Below, piece after piece: positions 44,533 to 55,311 of a DNA stretch of 64,000 bases (the stretch's first letter is position 1; each line of letters opens with the position of its first letter). Location of the stretch: assembly GCA_026210745.1 (NCBI GenBank), contig CP110630.1, positions 992,001-1,056,000 on the forward strand. The letters are read 5' to 3'. Below the pieces are notes generated by a model. It worked only from the letters and a program-made list of their open reading frames with translations. It was not told the origin of the DNA and ran no database searches. Both the position numbers and the translations under genes were made by a program. Source of the DNA: Exobasidium rhododendri. Its lineage: Eukaryota > Basidiomycota > Exobasidiomycetes > Exobasidiales > Exobasidiaceae.

Positions 44533-46046
44533 GATCTTGATGGGTGCTCTTCTATCTAGCAGATCCTCTGTGAATGAAGGAAGCAACGTTTTGTGAAGTG
44601 CTTGTCAGTCTCGATCAGAACGAAATAAATGCTGCAGCATCGAATCGAATGTGCCTATCTCTAATGACGCACCATTCTTTACACTCGGCAAACCAAAGTG
44701 AGCTCTCATCAGGTACTCCTTTCCACCTCCTAGTTGTTTGATCTTCCACACCATGGCTGATTTCTCCGGTGCATAGTGTACCGATCCAACCGCTGCTCGA
44801 AACTTTGGGGAATCTGCATCGTCAGGCACGGGGATGTATATTTCCACATTGTTGGCGGTAGATCTCCTTTTGAATTGAGCTTTGCACTGAGATTATCGGA
44901 TGGTTGAGATGCTTTCGTGAGCCCATCTTTCTCCTTTTCCTTTCCATCATCTAATTCCTGCCTCGTACGTCGAATGAGTACTCACCTTGACCATGAATTC
45001 AATTCGGCTTCCCTCGTGTCTCTCAATCACTGCTTCTGCCCATATTAAGGGCTTGACCTGTGTACTCAAGCGATAGCTCATGAGCTCAAACTCGCCATCG
45101 GGGGGAATAAAACTGATTGTACGATCATTCTCAAATCTTGACAATCGAACGCATTGATGAAACTTCACGTCCTCCATCTCAATTGCTTTGCCGCGAGATG
45201 CCCTTCCAGTGTTCTCAAACATGACCTTGTCGTTGAGTCCAAGTCGAAGCTCAGGCATTCCTGAAAGGTAGCATTTCATTTTGACAGCACCCAAGATTTC
45301 ACTCCTGACCACGTTACCGTTTGCATTCACGAGTAAGTTGACAGACTCAACAACGTCCAAGAAGACCTCATTCTTCCGATACCGAATACCTTCACTTCGC
45401 CAAGAAACTGCGTTGGTCACTGCCATAGGTGGTCGTGCTTGGATCTCGAGCTTGTGTGATTCTTGCGTAATGTACCTAGTAGGAAGGAGAGAGAGAGAGA
45501 GAGAGAGAAAGATCAAACTTAGACCACACCAATCGTGTGTTCTTCCGGACTTTAACATGCACTTACTCCTGCAATATTTTGCTCTCCGTTGTTTGAGGGT
45601 AACCGAAATCCATCATTTCGTCCAGAAGCTCGTATATGATGACGAAGTTGTCCCTGATGCTTTCTTCTTCCAACTCCTTGAAGTATTCTTCCAACACAGA
45701 GGCCAGCTTGTGCAGAAAGAGAAGGATTTCAGCGGCATTCGAGTTCCGTCGTGATAGAGCGAGTACTAAGGTGCAGATATTTGAATTCGTCAGTAGTGTG
45801 ATAGAAGTCATCGGAAGCGCCACAGCTGGTCGATGCCTTACAGTATAGATTGTTGTGTCGGATGAACATGTAATTCACGCCTTCGCTAGTGAAGCATGGG
45901 CTGATTGCGCTTCCGCCGCTTTCCTCTTCCATGTCCAGCAAGAGGGGTAAGAACTTCTCTACTGTGACAGGCGCCACATCATCTCGATACGACCGTTGAA
46001 TGAGAGATTTACCCTTCACATCGACGATGGCAATGAGAGATGCCAT
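44279..46046 (-). CDS. APM1: AP-1 clathrin adaptor medium chain (mu)
   Basis: Mu1 of AP-1 binds tyrosine-based sorting signals and clathrin cargo at the trans-Golgi and endosomes. Exons 45842-46046, 45567-45765, 44986-45475, 44673-44886, 44448-44567 and 44279-44373 give 440 residues, the usual length. The longin-like N-domain (MASLIAIVDVKGKSLIQRSY) runs to YFKELEEESIRDNFVIIYEL. The mu-homology domain follows: AVSWRSEGIRYRKNEVFLDV, FHQCVRLSRFENDRTISFIP, ANNVEIYIPVPDDADSPKF and GGKEYLMRAHFGLPSV. Similarity to animal and yeast mu1 is very high and better than to mu2. The protein ends after YICQNGSDYDLRTQ with an extra tail of about 14 residues. A (GA)n tract lies in one intron. It is divergent from RRP36. 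Confidence 0.96.
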
Positions 46047-46271
46047 GGTACCCTGTGTAGTAGGACGTCAAGGCAATCGTAGTGACCAGAAGTACAAGTA
46101 TCCTCTCTACAGCACTGGAGATGATGGGCTGGCTCTAGCGACAAGCAACATTGATCACGCGTCCCTAGCCTTCTTGGTCGATCGGGTTTCGGATTTTGGA
46201 GCAATTAAAAATTATCACCTTTCCGGGTCACACACGACAATGATCTTGTTTTTTTAAAAACACACCCCACC

Positions 46272-47417
46272 ATGGCAGCGAAGAGGCTATCGGTGAAGCA
46301 GAGAACTGACTCCGGAAAGGCCCAAGTCAGCGAGATGGTAGCGGGAGAAGGAGAAAAGGAGTCACAGAGTAGTGAGGACGATGTAGGACGCGAGGTAAAG
46401 TTCGCCCAATATGTTGATAGCGACGAAGCAGCGGAGCAAGACGATGACGAAGACCATGACTCTGACGAGGACAGCGAGGAAGATGTAGAAGGTGATGAGC
46501 AAGAAGACAACATTCGGAAAAGAGTCGAGTCTATCCCTTTCTCTTCCCTACTGCGGGCTAGGAAGTCATTGCGGGAGATCGAGTCAAACTCATCTGACTC
46601 CGAAGAGGACGAATTTGAAGCAGAAAGAGTGAAGCATCGTGAAGAAAAAGAGAAAGTGAGAAGGGTATACAAGGATATGGTGAAAAGGGAGAACAAACAT
46701 GCCCCTACAGAGGTGTCCTCCCGAAGACCTGTTTCTAGGCGAAGGATCATTGTAGAGACGCAAAGCAACGCCTCGAGAAGAGACCCCCGTTTCTCTTCTC
46801 TGAGCGCTTCGTTGCCCAATTCCGGCCTGTACCAGTCATCCTACGGATTTTTGCGAGAGAAGCAGCGGTCGGAGGTAGCGGAACTGAAGAGTGTTTACAA
46901 CAAGCTGAAAAGACAGGAGGTCAATCACGCGGGCCCCAAAGCAAGAAGTGAGATAGCGCAGAGCATTCGACAGGAAAAGGAAGAGGTCGAATTGGCGCTT
47001 AGGAGAGAGGAAGGCCGCGAAAATGAGAGAAAAAAAAGGGAAAGAGAGGGAGAAGTAGTCAAGAGAGAGAAGAAAGCGATTCAAGCAAGGGTGAAAGAGG
47101 GGGGTACGCAGTTCTATCTCAAAGACTCGGCAAAGAAGCAGCTGATACTCGAGGACAAATTCGAAAGACTAGCAAGCGGACGAGAAAAGAGTGAGAGTGA
47201 CTCTTCCCGTAAAGACCTCAAGAGAGCAGTCGAGAGAAGGCGAAAGAAGAATGCAGCAAAGGAAAGGCGGGCAATGCCTCTTGGCGGTGGGGATGGAGGA
47301 GCTTTCTCGTCTCCGTCTGATGGTAGAACGATGACCATCCCCCAACGGAAAAGACTGGCAGGGGAAGGGTCTTTGGCAGGCAGCAAGCCAGAGAGGAAGA
47401 GAGGCAGGAGAGGTTAG
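46272..47417 (+). CDS. RRP36: rRNA biogenesis protein Rrp36
   Basis: Rrp36 is a nucleolar component of the 90S pre-ribosome needed for early 18S rRNA cleavages. The single exon encodes 381 residues. The start ATG sits in a good context (CACCATGG). The N-terminal 110 residues are acidic and low-complexity. The conserved core begins at SRRDPRFSSLSASLPNSGLY and continues with YGFLREKQRSEVAELKSVYN, then a long charged coiled-coil with FYLKDSAKKQLILEDKFERL. The basic C-terminus (ERRRKKNAAKERRAMP) fits nucleolar targeting. The Ser-rich antisense frame opposite it is only a mirror of the acidic codons. It converges on MMM1. Confidence 0.92.
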   Translation: MAAKRLSVKQRTDSGKAQVSEMVAGEGEKESQSSEDDVGREVKFAQYVDSDEAAEQDDDEDHDSDEDSEEDVEGDEQEDNIRKRVESIPFSSLLRARKSLREIESNSSDSEEDEFEAERVKHREEKEKVRRVYKDMVKRENKHAPTEVSSRRPVSRRRIIVETQSNASRRDPRFSSLSASLPNSGLYQSSYGFLREKQRSEVAELKSVYNKLKRQEVNHAGPKARSEIAQSIRQEKEEVELALRREEGRENERKKREREGEVVKREKKAIQARVKEGGTQFYLKDSAKKQLILEDKFERLASGREKSESDSSRKDLKRAVERRRKKNAAKERRAMPLGGGDGGAFSSPSDGRTMTIPQRKRLAGEGSLAGSKPERKRGRRG

Positions 47418-47562
47418 ATTGTGTCTCTTTTGGGAGGCGTCCCTCTTGTTTGTGCTTGGAGTGAGTTCTGGTGTAAGAATATGTATAGGAATATATTGTC
47501 CTAGAAGTAGTTAATACAGTGAATACGAGAATAAAGCAATCGCAGACAATTGAGGGTATAAG

Positions 47563-49207
47563 TCAGGTGTAAGCGGTGGAGGAGTTGATGCTTGCACTAC
47601 TGCGCTGACGAACTTCACTGGAGACTGCAGGTCGAATTTCGCCATTAAATGGCCTCCCATCAGGTCTTGACTGAGAATGGTGATGTCCTCCAGTTGTAGC
47701 TGCCTGAGATCGCCAAGCTTCCACAGAGGGCAGAGACCCCGGAAGAGACAGATTTCCATCAGGCTGCCTCAAGTAAGGCTGTTGTCTTCGTTGAGGGAAC
47801 AAGGGTGGTGCGCTCTCGAAGAAGATATCATCTATTCCATTGTCGAATGCTGTCGTTGTGCTATCTTGCTTGTCGTTGCGTAGTCCCTCGCTTGTCTTGC
47901 CCAGCATTGCGGATTTGGATCTGTCCTTCTGTCTTGTGCCGATCTTATTTGGCACCTCTGCATCTGTTGTTGCACCTCTGGAAACAAGATTCGGTAGCAC
48001 TAGAGTGTAAAACTTTGGCCAGACAAAGCGGTCGTGAATGAAGCTTCTCAGTCTGTCGACGAGTATCTGTTCAATCTTAGGAACATCTTGCAGTTTGGCT
48101 CGAGAACCTACCAAGGATGTCGCAGTAGCATCCAATGCAAAGTCAGGGTGAAGGGAGAGGTGCAGTTCATGGCGAGATCGAGGAGGAGTTGATGAATGAG
48201 GTGCTGGTACAGAAGTATCAGACTGGTCGCATGAGAAGAGCTCAATGGCGAGCTAGAAGAGGTAGCGCGAGCTTTGCGGTGAGGTTCTTGAGTGCAAGCT
48301 GCCATTCCGATCGAACAGACTCACCGTCCCTGAAAAGCGTTCTATTGCAAGACCCAAAGAGATTGGTAAGACGGCAAAGCGTGGCCGAGGTATATTCAAA
48401 ACAAGCTTCGTATCAATCGAGAGTGATATGCAATCTGAATAGTCAACATCTACTTCCACTCGCTTGGTGGAGGGGGTTGCAACGCTATCAATCATCGTAG
48501 CACAACGCAGTCACAGGTCATCTCACTTACCATCCGGCCAGTGTCATCAGCTGGGCGAACTTTAGTATTCGTAAAGATTGGATAGGCGTCACCAAACGTC
48601 ACATCGTTCACCTGAATAGGATCCTAGTATAGTGAAGCGAGAATATAAGAGAGATGCTGACAATGGCGGCGAAGATTTTACTCACTAGAATCTTCATCCC
48701 TCTTCCTACTGTCTTTGCATTGAGAATGTTCTCCATCCATTCTCTTGCCGTGACTTGTGCTTCGTTGCTTCTTTTCTCAGCACTCCAGCCCCCTGCGATA
48801 ATGTCATCACGATACCCGGCTATTGCTTGGGCGATGACGACGTTCAGCCAATCAACAGATTCACCAGCGTGACTGTCTGCCTCGTACTGAACCTTGCTCA
48901 TGATTTCCGTCATAACGCTACCAATATTGACAGCGCCTGCACCAAGTCCATCCTTGTTACTAACGCTCTTTCCACTTTTCCTCATTCGGTCGCTCTGTGA
49001 GCTGGTCTTCGCTCGACTTGATTGGACTCGGGAGGAGGGTGAGCGAGAATCCTCAAAGATAATGTATCGAATGGCGATCAAGGCAATGATGACAACGCTC
49101 AATTGACCAGCGAGAAAGCCTTGTGTGAATGTCAGTCGGAAGCCTAAGAGACCATTGGTACTCGCCGAAATGGCTGACGGCTGCATCATCTCTGAGGCCA
49201 GCGACAT
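47563..49207 (-). CDS. MMM1: ERMES subunit Mmm1
   Basis: Mmm1 is the ER-anchored subunit of the ER-mitochondria encounter structure, which transfers phospholipids between the two membranes. Exons 48686-49207, 48531-48623, 48325-48462 and 47563-48252 give 480 residues. A short luminal N-terminus precedes one membrane helix (LSVVIIALIAIRYIIF, about residues 35-52). The SMP lipid-binding domain covers SVDWLNVVIAQAIAGYRDDI, DPIQVNDVTFGDAYPIFTN, VDVDYSDCISLSIDTKLVLN, FSGTLAIELF, SLVGSRAKLQDVPKIEQIL and DRFVWPKF. The C-terminal 130 residues are low-complexity. The final intron acceptor is at TTCTAG before CTCGCCATT; the alternative GCAAAG upstream breaks the conserved frame. Confidence 0.94.
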
Positions 49208-49578
49208 GACCGCTCGTTGAGTGTCGTCCGCAAGAATGGCTGACTAGCTTGCCTTACTGTTCGATTGGTCGAGCGCCATCCTGAGGGAAAATCTCCTTCT
49301 TAAAGTAAGATCTGTCTGTGCTTTCTCGCGGCACTTTCACCGAAAGATAGTCTTCAGCTAGGCAGGGGCCCGACCTTGACTAGCGCACGTCAGTACAATC
49401 TGAATTAGTTCAAGAATTGGAATTTCTCTCTTAGGTAGCAAACAAGCAGCAGCTGTAATAAATGGGCAGTAGTACCTGCTCACGCACGCACCTGACACCG
49501 CAGCGAATTATCCATATCCCAAAATATAGTCTTTTGTCGAGAACCGCACATTTTTCATCCTGCCCGCCATGTCTAATC

Positions 49579-50007
49579 ATGACGTCCCCGTCGTCAATCG
49601 CTGAAGAGGCAGCGGCATTTTCCTCACATCACGAGAAGTGGGAGGCGGTGGTCAAGGACGAAGTGGTCATACAAGGAGCAGCTATGACGCAAGAAGATGT
49701 GCCGACATGTATGTCACTTTTTGATACGTGGGCTTCTTGCTTTGCACTAGGTCCCCAATTCAAGCACATATACCGTTACGGATACCCAAACGATTGCAAA
49801 CCCAAACTAGAAGATTTCAAGTATTGCTTGACTCTCAAAAGCCTTTCGAATGAAGAACGTAGAGACACTTGGATCCAACGAAGAGCAGAGGCGGCAGCAA
49901 GCAAAAGACTCAGCCAGAGCAGCGAAGATGTCTGGACGATGCGTAGAAGTCCACTCATCGACCCTGCTTGTCTGCCTCAGATGGAGGACAATTTCAAGGG
50001 CAAGTGA
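49579..50007 (+). CDS. Emi1-like DUF3128 protein
   Basis: DUF3128 proteins include yeast Emi1, needed for full induction of IME1, and related small cysteine proteins. The frame gives 142 residues from ATG 49579. An in-frame ATG at 49462 would add 39 residues that look more like leader sequence. The conserved block is TCMSLFDTWASCFALGPQFK then GYPNDCKPKLEDFKYCLTLK, with four spaced Cys in a twin CX-C-like pattern. Such patterns often mark intermembrane-space or soluble helical-hairpin proteins. The protein ends in a polar tail. Molecular function is not known. It is divergent from MMM1. Confidence 0.82.
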   Translation: MTSPSSIAEEAAAFSSHHEKWEAVVKDEVVIQGAAMTQEDVPTCMSLFDTWASCFALGPQFKHIYRYGYPNDCKPKLEDFKYCLTLKSLSNEERRDTWIQRRAEAAASKRLSQSSEDVWTMRRSPLIDPACLPQMEDNFKGK

Positions 50008-51212
50008 CTGACGTGTGAGTTCTTCTTCTGAAGTGCACCAGTGAGGTGAAAGGGTGGGATATTTAGAATGATTATAGAATACAACGAATCAGTTCTGCTA
50101 CTGAGTGAGGCTCCTCGCATGGCTTCAATGCGGATACTCTTTACCAAGCTTACCATGTATGATTTTCGGTGTGAGGAAGTGCAGGAAAGGGGGCAGGGGT
50201 GGAGAACTTCGTTTCTTTCTTTTCTGGCGTATGAACATTACTGATCGTGTTCCTACGTTCTACATTCTTTTCAGATCAAATCGGGCTTTATCATCATCAC
50301 CACATCGTTCGACGTGAGTATCGGTACAAAGGTAACCTCTATGCAGGATTACAACAGTTTATCCATTCTCGGAGGGCGAATATGCTGTGCTATTTGCAGG
50401 ACGATGAGCCTTCCGTTTACGTTGGGCTCTGAACTAGCGAACCGTTTCCTACCTGTTCGAGACATCGATTTCATCTTGCCTTGCTGGATGTTGCTCGAAT
50501 ATCTGTCGCTCCCTTCGACTCTTACAGACTACTCCTGGAGGACGGGAGGAAATGAAGAGACTAGGCGCCGACGATGAAGGCTAGTCTAACAGGGAAAGAG
50601 ATGAATGAAACGTACGGTAGATAGGGGCTTGTTAAAGCGAAGAAGTCTTGGTGATCTGCCAGTGTTGTGCCTGAAGACCGATACATAATCTTCTCTATGA
50701 TTTTTGGCCTCGATGAGTAGCAACGAGGTAGACAAGCTGATCTCCATTTCTGCCCTTCAGGATGGAGCATGCATGCACACAGCAGACAAAAGAGGTTAGT
50801 TTCTTCTTCTTGATATCACTGGCGACGATTAAAACAAATCCATACTTCGAGCATGGCGAGCGGTTGCATTGTCAATTGCTGTGAGCCTTCGCTCAAACAT
50901 GCATGTGAGTGGCAGTAAAACGAAGTTCCACAAAGACGAGACATTGTCTAATCCGATTCTGAATTCTCCATTTGCAGCACCAACTGAGCCTCTTTCAACA
51001 GTGCTAGCGTACCATCTAGAACCGGTGGGGCCATCATACTGACATGTTTATTGCACCTTCTACGTCATTGAACGTCGTTTTGCAGGTACGTGCTTCTCAG
51101 GTTTTCCCACTTTTTCCCACAACACATTTCAATTGTACAACAAGCAAGGCTCCATACACACAATACAATAAGATACCCCTTTCTAGTCTGTGATGACGAA
51201 AGCGGCAGATGG
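50008..51212. other. Spacer between EMI1-like and URA5 genes
   Basis: About 1.2 kb carries several good-looking splice signals but no recognised protein. On the plus strand, ATG 50714 reads MSSNEVDKLISISALQDG, and donor GTTAGT (50795), donor GTGAGT (50905) and acceptor TTTGCAG (50977) can be joined in phase to a 50-odd residue product. On the minus strand, 51035 down to 50950 reads MMAPPVLDGTLALLKEAQ and stops. The two readings overlap, so at most one can be right. A frame at 50314-50577 is also unassigned. I report none as a gene. Confidence 0.4.
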
Positions 51213-51972
51213 TCAAACTGCTCCATATTGCTCTCTGTACCCCTTCATGCTTGCGATTTCGTCCGAATAGCCTCCTTTCTCCTCCATATAAATGATGATC
51301 TGGTCGAGGCCAACGACACTGAGAACGGGTACACCCAAGCGACTAGACACTACGGCCACAGTGCTTCGATTGTCCTCGTCGCTGATTTTCTCTTGTCGAT
51401 CTAGAGCAATGCACACTCCGGCAAGTGAGGCTTCAGGAGATGCGGAGATGAAAGAGACAGCTTCGTTGATCGCAGTCCCTGCTGTCATGACATCGTCCAA
51501 AATGAGCACCTTTCCCTTCAACTCTGCGCCCACAAGAGTTCCACCTTCTCCATGAGCCTTGGCTTCCTTTCGATTATAGCAGAACCCGACAGATCGGTTG
51601 TGTTGAAGATGTAGGGCCATTGCAACAGTGGCAGCCAATGGAATTCCCTGATTGTTCGAGAGGGAGATGAAGTCGCTGTTGAAAACCACCTCCTACAGCA
51701 AAGATCCCCAGTCTCTAACTCACCTTGTAAGCAGGTCCAAAAATGACATCAAATTCGATGCCAGACTTGATGATTCGTTCGGCATAGCATGTAGCAACTG
51801 AAGCAATGCTCTCCCCTGTGCAGAAGAGTCCAGCGTTGAAGAAGTACGGAGACTTTCGTCCTGACTTGAGTGTGAAAGGACCTCCAAATTTCAAAATTTT
51901 GGAAGAGAGAAGGAGGGACAGGTATGAGGACTGATACGCCTCAAGCTGGGCAGACGTCGAGGATGCTGCCAT
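51213..51972 (-). CDS. URA5: Orotate phosphoribosyltransferase
   Basis: This enzyme couples orotate to PRPP to make orotidine 5'-phosphate in de novo pyrimidine synthesis, in the cytosol. Exons 51724-51972 and 51213-51647 give 227 residues, the normal length. The substrate-binding loop [16 protein letters not shown] and [18 protein letters not shown] (across the intron) are present. The flexible loop Lys/His residues lie in [13 protein letters not shown]. The PRPP-binding motif is [16 protein letters not shown]. The start at 51972 fits the family directly. It is divergent from PRP18. Confidence 0.97.
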
Positions 51973-52215
51973 GCCGAGGAAGACTGTCTGTGACGGGGGC
52001 CGGGAAAGTGAGCAATAGAAAGAAGGAGAATCAAGGACAAGTCGAGACTTTAGATTTTCTCCGAATCTGTTCTCGCGCGGTAGGAAAAGTGTATCGTCAG
52101 TGTCCGTGGAGTGTGGCTAATTGTAGAGGGCGACCGACTGAAGCACACTTGGGATGCAAAAGAAGTCAGACTTTCCCGCTCTTGCGACGATCACTGCACC
52201 TCTCTCGGCGAGAAT

Positions 52216-53661
52216 ATGGATCTACTCAGAGCTGAGATTGCAGCCAAGAAGCGCAAGACAGCAAGCTTGGGGGAGGATGCAAACACAGATGAAGTCGAGT
52301 CGACAAGAAAATTCGTTCGGAGGGGCGAAGACGACAGGAGGAGAGAAGAGGAGAACAGGACGAGGGAATTAGAAAAGCGAGCAGCGAAAGTAAAACATCT
52401 TAGGGAAGACGAAGGGCGGGGTGCACACTCGAATACGCTAGACAATGCCTCGTCATCGGAGAAGCATCGAGGCGATGTGGTATCAGCCGCTGAGAGGGAA
52501 ACGTTCAATATCTCAACTTCAGAAGCCATTCGAAGATTGCGTTCCAAGGGCGAGCCTATCAGACTATTCGGTGAAAGTGACAAGGAGAGACGATTGCGAC
52601 TGAGAGCACTGGAGCTCATCGAGGGAAAAGGCGAGAAGATGGGGCAGAACGACTTCATGAGAGCACTGCGGGGAGCAGAAAGCAGTATGATTGATCAAGA
52701 TCTTCGGGGGGGAAAGGAGAAAGAGAAAAAGAGAGACGACGAGAATCAAGAGAATCGAGTGGAGCTGAGAAAGAAAGAGACGGGCGAAAGCGGAAAAGTG
52801 AGGGAAGGTGTTGGGATGAACAGCTTGTTGGAGCTTGATCTGGTCAAAAAGGACATCAACAAAGTTTACCCCATCATCTATTACACCCTAAAGGGATTGT
52901 TGAAGGACTGGGAGCAGACACTGGCAGAAAGGCCTCGTGAGTAGCAGCAGAGAATGTGCCGGTCGACTACTTTCTCAGGAGAGGGACCTAAATATCCTCT
53001 TTTCCCTCTGTCCAGTCGAAATACGTCAAAGCAATCAAGGCAAGCTGGTGGCAGCGACCCAAGTGCAATCTGCAGATTACCTTAAACCTCTCTTTAAACA
53101 GCTCCGTCAGAGGGTGAGTGCTGTCCGCTTTCGCGTTTCAATCTCCCCGATCATCTCCTAAACGAAAAGTTTTGCTTGGCAAACGTTCCTCGATCTAGTC
53201 TGTCCTGCCCGATGTTCTCGCACGTCTCGCCGAAATAGTGCACTACGTCCAAAAGCGAGAGTATCGAAACGCAAACGATTCGTACTTGCAACTCTCCATT
53301 GGAAATGCTCCCTGGCCTATCGGTGTCACCATGGTGGGGTGAGTGTTAGCTAGGGGACAGTGGTAGGAAAGATGATGCGAACAATCGTTTTAAACCTTTG
53401 TTCCACGCCGCACTTTATTCTGCAGTATACACGAGAGGTCAGGTCGTGAGAAGATTTTCAGCTCGAACGTAGCACACGGTAAGCCAGCTCCTTGCAAGGA
53501 ATCTTGGTCTGTGAGTAAAGCTGCTGCTGATCCTGCCACATTCTATCCTCGCAGTCCTCAACGATGAAGTCAGTCGCAAGTATATTCAAAGTCTTAAACG
53601 GCTCATGACGTTCTCGCAAACGCGGTATCCTCCCTATCTGCCAAGCATGCTGATGGGCTGA
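52216..53661 (+). CDS. PRP18: Pre-mRNA splicing factor Prp18
   Basis: Prp18 acts with Slu7 in the second catalytic step of splicing, docking the 3' splice site. Exons 52216-52936, 53016-53113, 53199-53338, 53426-53478 and 53555-53661 give 372 residues. The N-terminal half is charged. It contains the splicing factor motif (SEAIRRLRSKGEPIRLFGES, about residues 107-126). The Prp18 helical domain begins at VYPIIYYTLKGLLKDWEQ and continues through YLKPLFKQLRQRSVLPDVLA, then the conserved loop [20 protein letters not shown], ending in RYPPYLPSMLMG. Upstream sequence is in frame back to 52111 but only from a GTG, so the ATG at 52216 (MDLLRAEIAAKK) is taken. It converges on the cysteine synthase gene. 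Confidence 0.95.
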
Positions 53662-53781
53662 ATTGCGGTACTATGCGTATGTGATTTGATCATTCCACTG
53701 TACTTTTATACAATATGAGCTTGACGATGTACGAGCAGCCGTCCTTGCACCATGTGACCCACCATCGAATCGGTCCTCAAT

Positions 53782-55114
53782 TCAAGCAAGCACAATGTAC
53801 TTTTGCAGATGCTCTGGAATTGCCTTCTCGAGACCTTTCGACTGCAGCCATTTCCGGCTGAATAGACGAGCTTGGTATCTGCGAGAGCAAAAGACGGAGT
53901 GGAGGAGAGAATTAAGGGAGAGAGAGAGACATGTCAACAGCTGCAGCATACCGACGAATGCCTCTGCGACGAGGCCTCATCTTGGCGTGACACTCACCGG
54001 TAGGCACCATCACACAAAATGGTGACAATGTTGCTGCCCTTGCCTAATGATCTTGCCATCTTTGTGGCGGCAACTACATTGAGTGCCGAGCTGGCTCCGA
54101 TGTATATACCTTCTTCGTCCAAGCAGCGGTACACCATTACAATGCTCTCCTCATCCGGGACGTGACAGCTTCCGTCCAACTTGCCGATATCGTCCTTCAT
54201 GTTGTCTGTCACTCTCCCCTGACCGATTCCTTCTGTGATGCTTCCTCCTTGTCTGTCCATCAACTTGCCGCCACTCTGGATGTAAGAGTGTAAGACACTG
54301 CCAGGAGGATCTGCCAACCAGCACTTGACCCTTCCATTGGAGACGTCTTTGAGGTAAGACGTCACCCCCGCTAACGTCCCACCAGTACCCGTTGCGGCGA
54401 CAAAGCCGTCGAGATTCTTCCCTGAGTCCGTTTGTTCCCATATTTCCGGGCCAGTCGTCTCAATGTGTGCTCTTCTGTTGGCTACGTTGTCAAATTGATT
54501 TGTCCAAACGGCATTGTCAAGCCTCTCGGCGTGCCGTTTAGCTTGGTGATTGTAATTCTCAGGATTATCAAAAGCCACTGCTGGCACGGGATAGACTTCA
54601 GCTCCCAGCATTCTCAAGAGATCAATTTTCTCTTGCGATTGGGTGTTGGGCATGTAAATGACGAGCTTATAGCCCTTTGATCGACATACATGCGCCAAGC
54701 CGATGCCTGAGTATCAAAGCGAGACTAAGCATGCGAACGGCGGAAGTTAGACCTCGTCACTTTTTCACTCTCCTCACCTGTGTTGCCTGCGGTTCCTTCT
54801 ACGACTGTTCCGCCGGGCCGAATCAATCCCTTTTCTTCGGCATCCAAGACGACGTACAGTGCAGCACGGTCTTTGACACTGCCTCCTGGCTCCATGAATT
54901 CCGCCTTCCCCAAGATATTGCAACCCGTCTCCTCTGACAGGCGATTGAGTCGAATGAGTGGTGTGTTTCCAATCGCACCTACAAACCCATTCACCGGCTT
55001 CATGTAAGCTTGTGCCACCCTTGGCATAGAGGACGAGATTCTGCTGGTAGACATCTGGCGCACGGTATGGCCGATTTGGAGGCACGGAGCAGAGCTTCTG
55101 TAGATCGACGACAT
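53782..55114 (-). CDS. Cysteine synthase (O-acetylserine sulfhydrylase-like)
   Basis: This PLP enzyme makes cysteine from O-acetylserine and sulfide. Exons 54778-55114, 53998-54706 and 53782-53878 give 380 residues. The PLP lysine is in [27 protein letters not shown] crosses intron 1, and the phosphate loop is [21 protein letters not shown] and SSALNVVAA complete the fold. The C-terminal exon encodes [20 protein letters not shown], as in fungal CysB-type proteins. The first 38 residues ([13 protein letters not shown], Arg/Ser-rich) fit mitochondrial import. Without the last splice the protein would end just after CDGAYR. It is divergent from DUS2. Confidence 0.95.
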
Positions 55115-55311
55115 CCCTTCAAAGTCAAGATGGATAGTGGAGGCGGAAGGGAAGTGCGAGCTCGTCGAGTGACTATTGTAGTTTTTTGCATTATTCTCGT
55201 AGATTCTTCAAGAGGATTAAAGCTTTAATTTTCTCGCTCAGGCGATTCCAGCCACGAGGAATCGCAAAAATATTTTCGAGTCCGTTTTGATCTTCTTGGC
55301 GTCACTGATCG

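Noticed and set aside
46205..46819. Ser-rich minus-strand frame of 204 codons opposite RRP36
   Set aside because: It is the mirror of the acidic GAN codons of Rrp36, a common antisense artefact.
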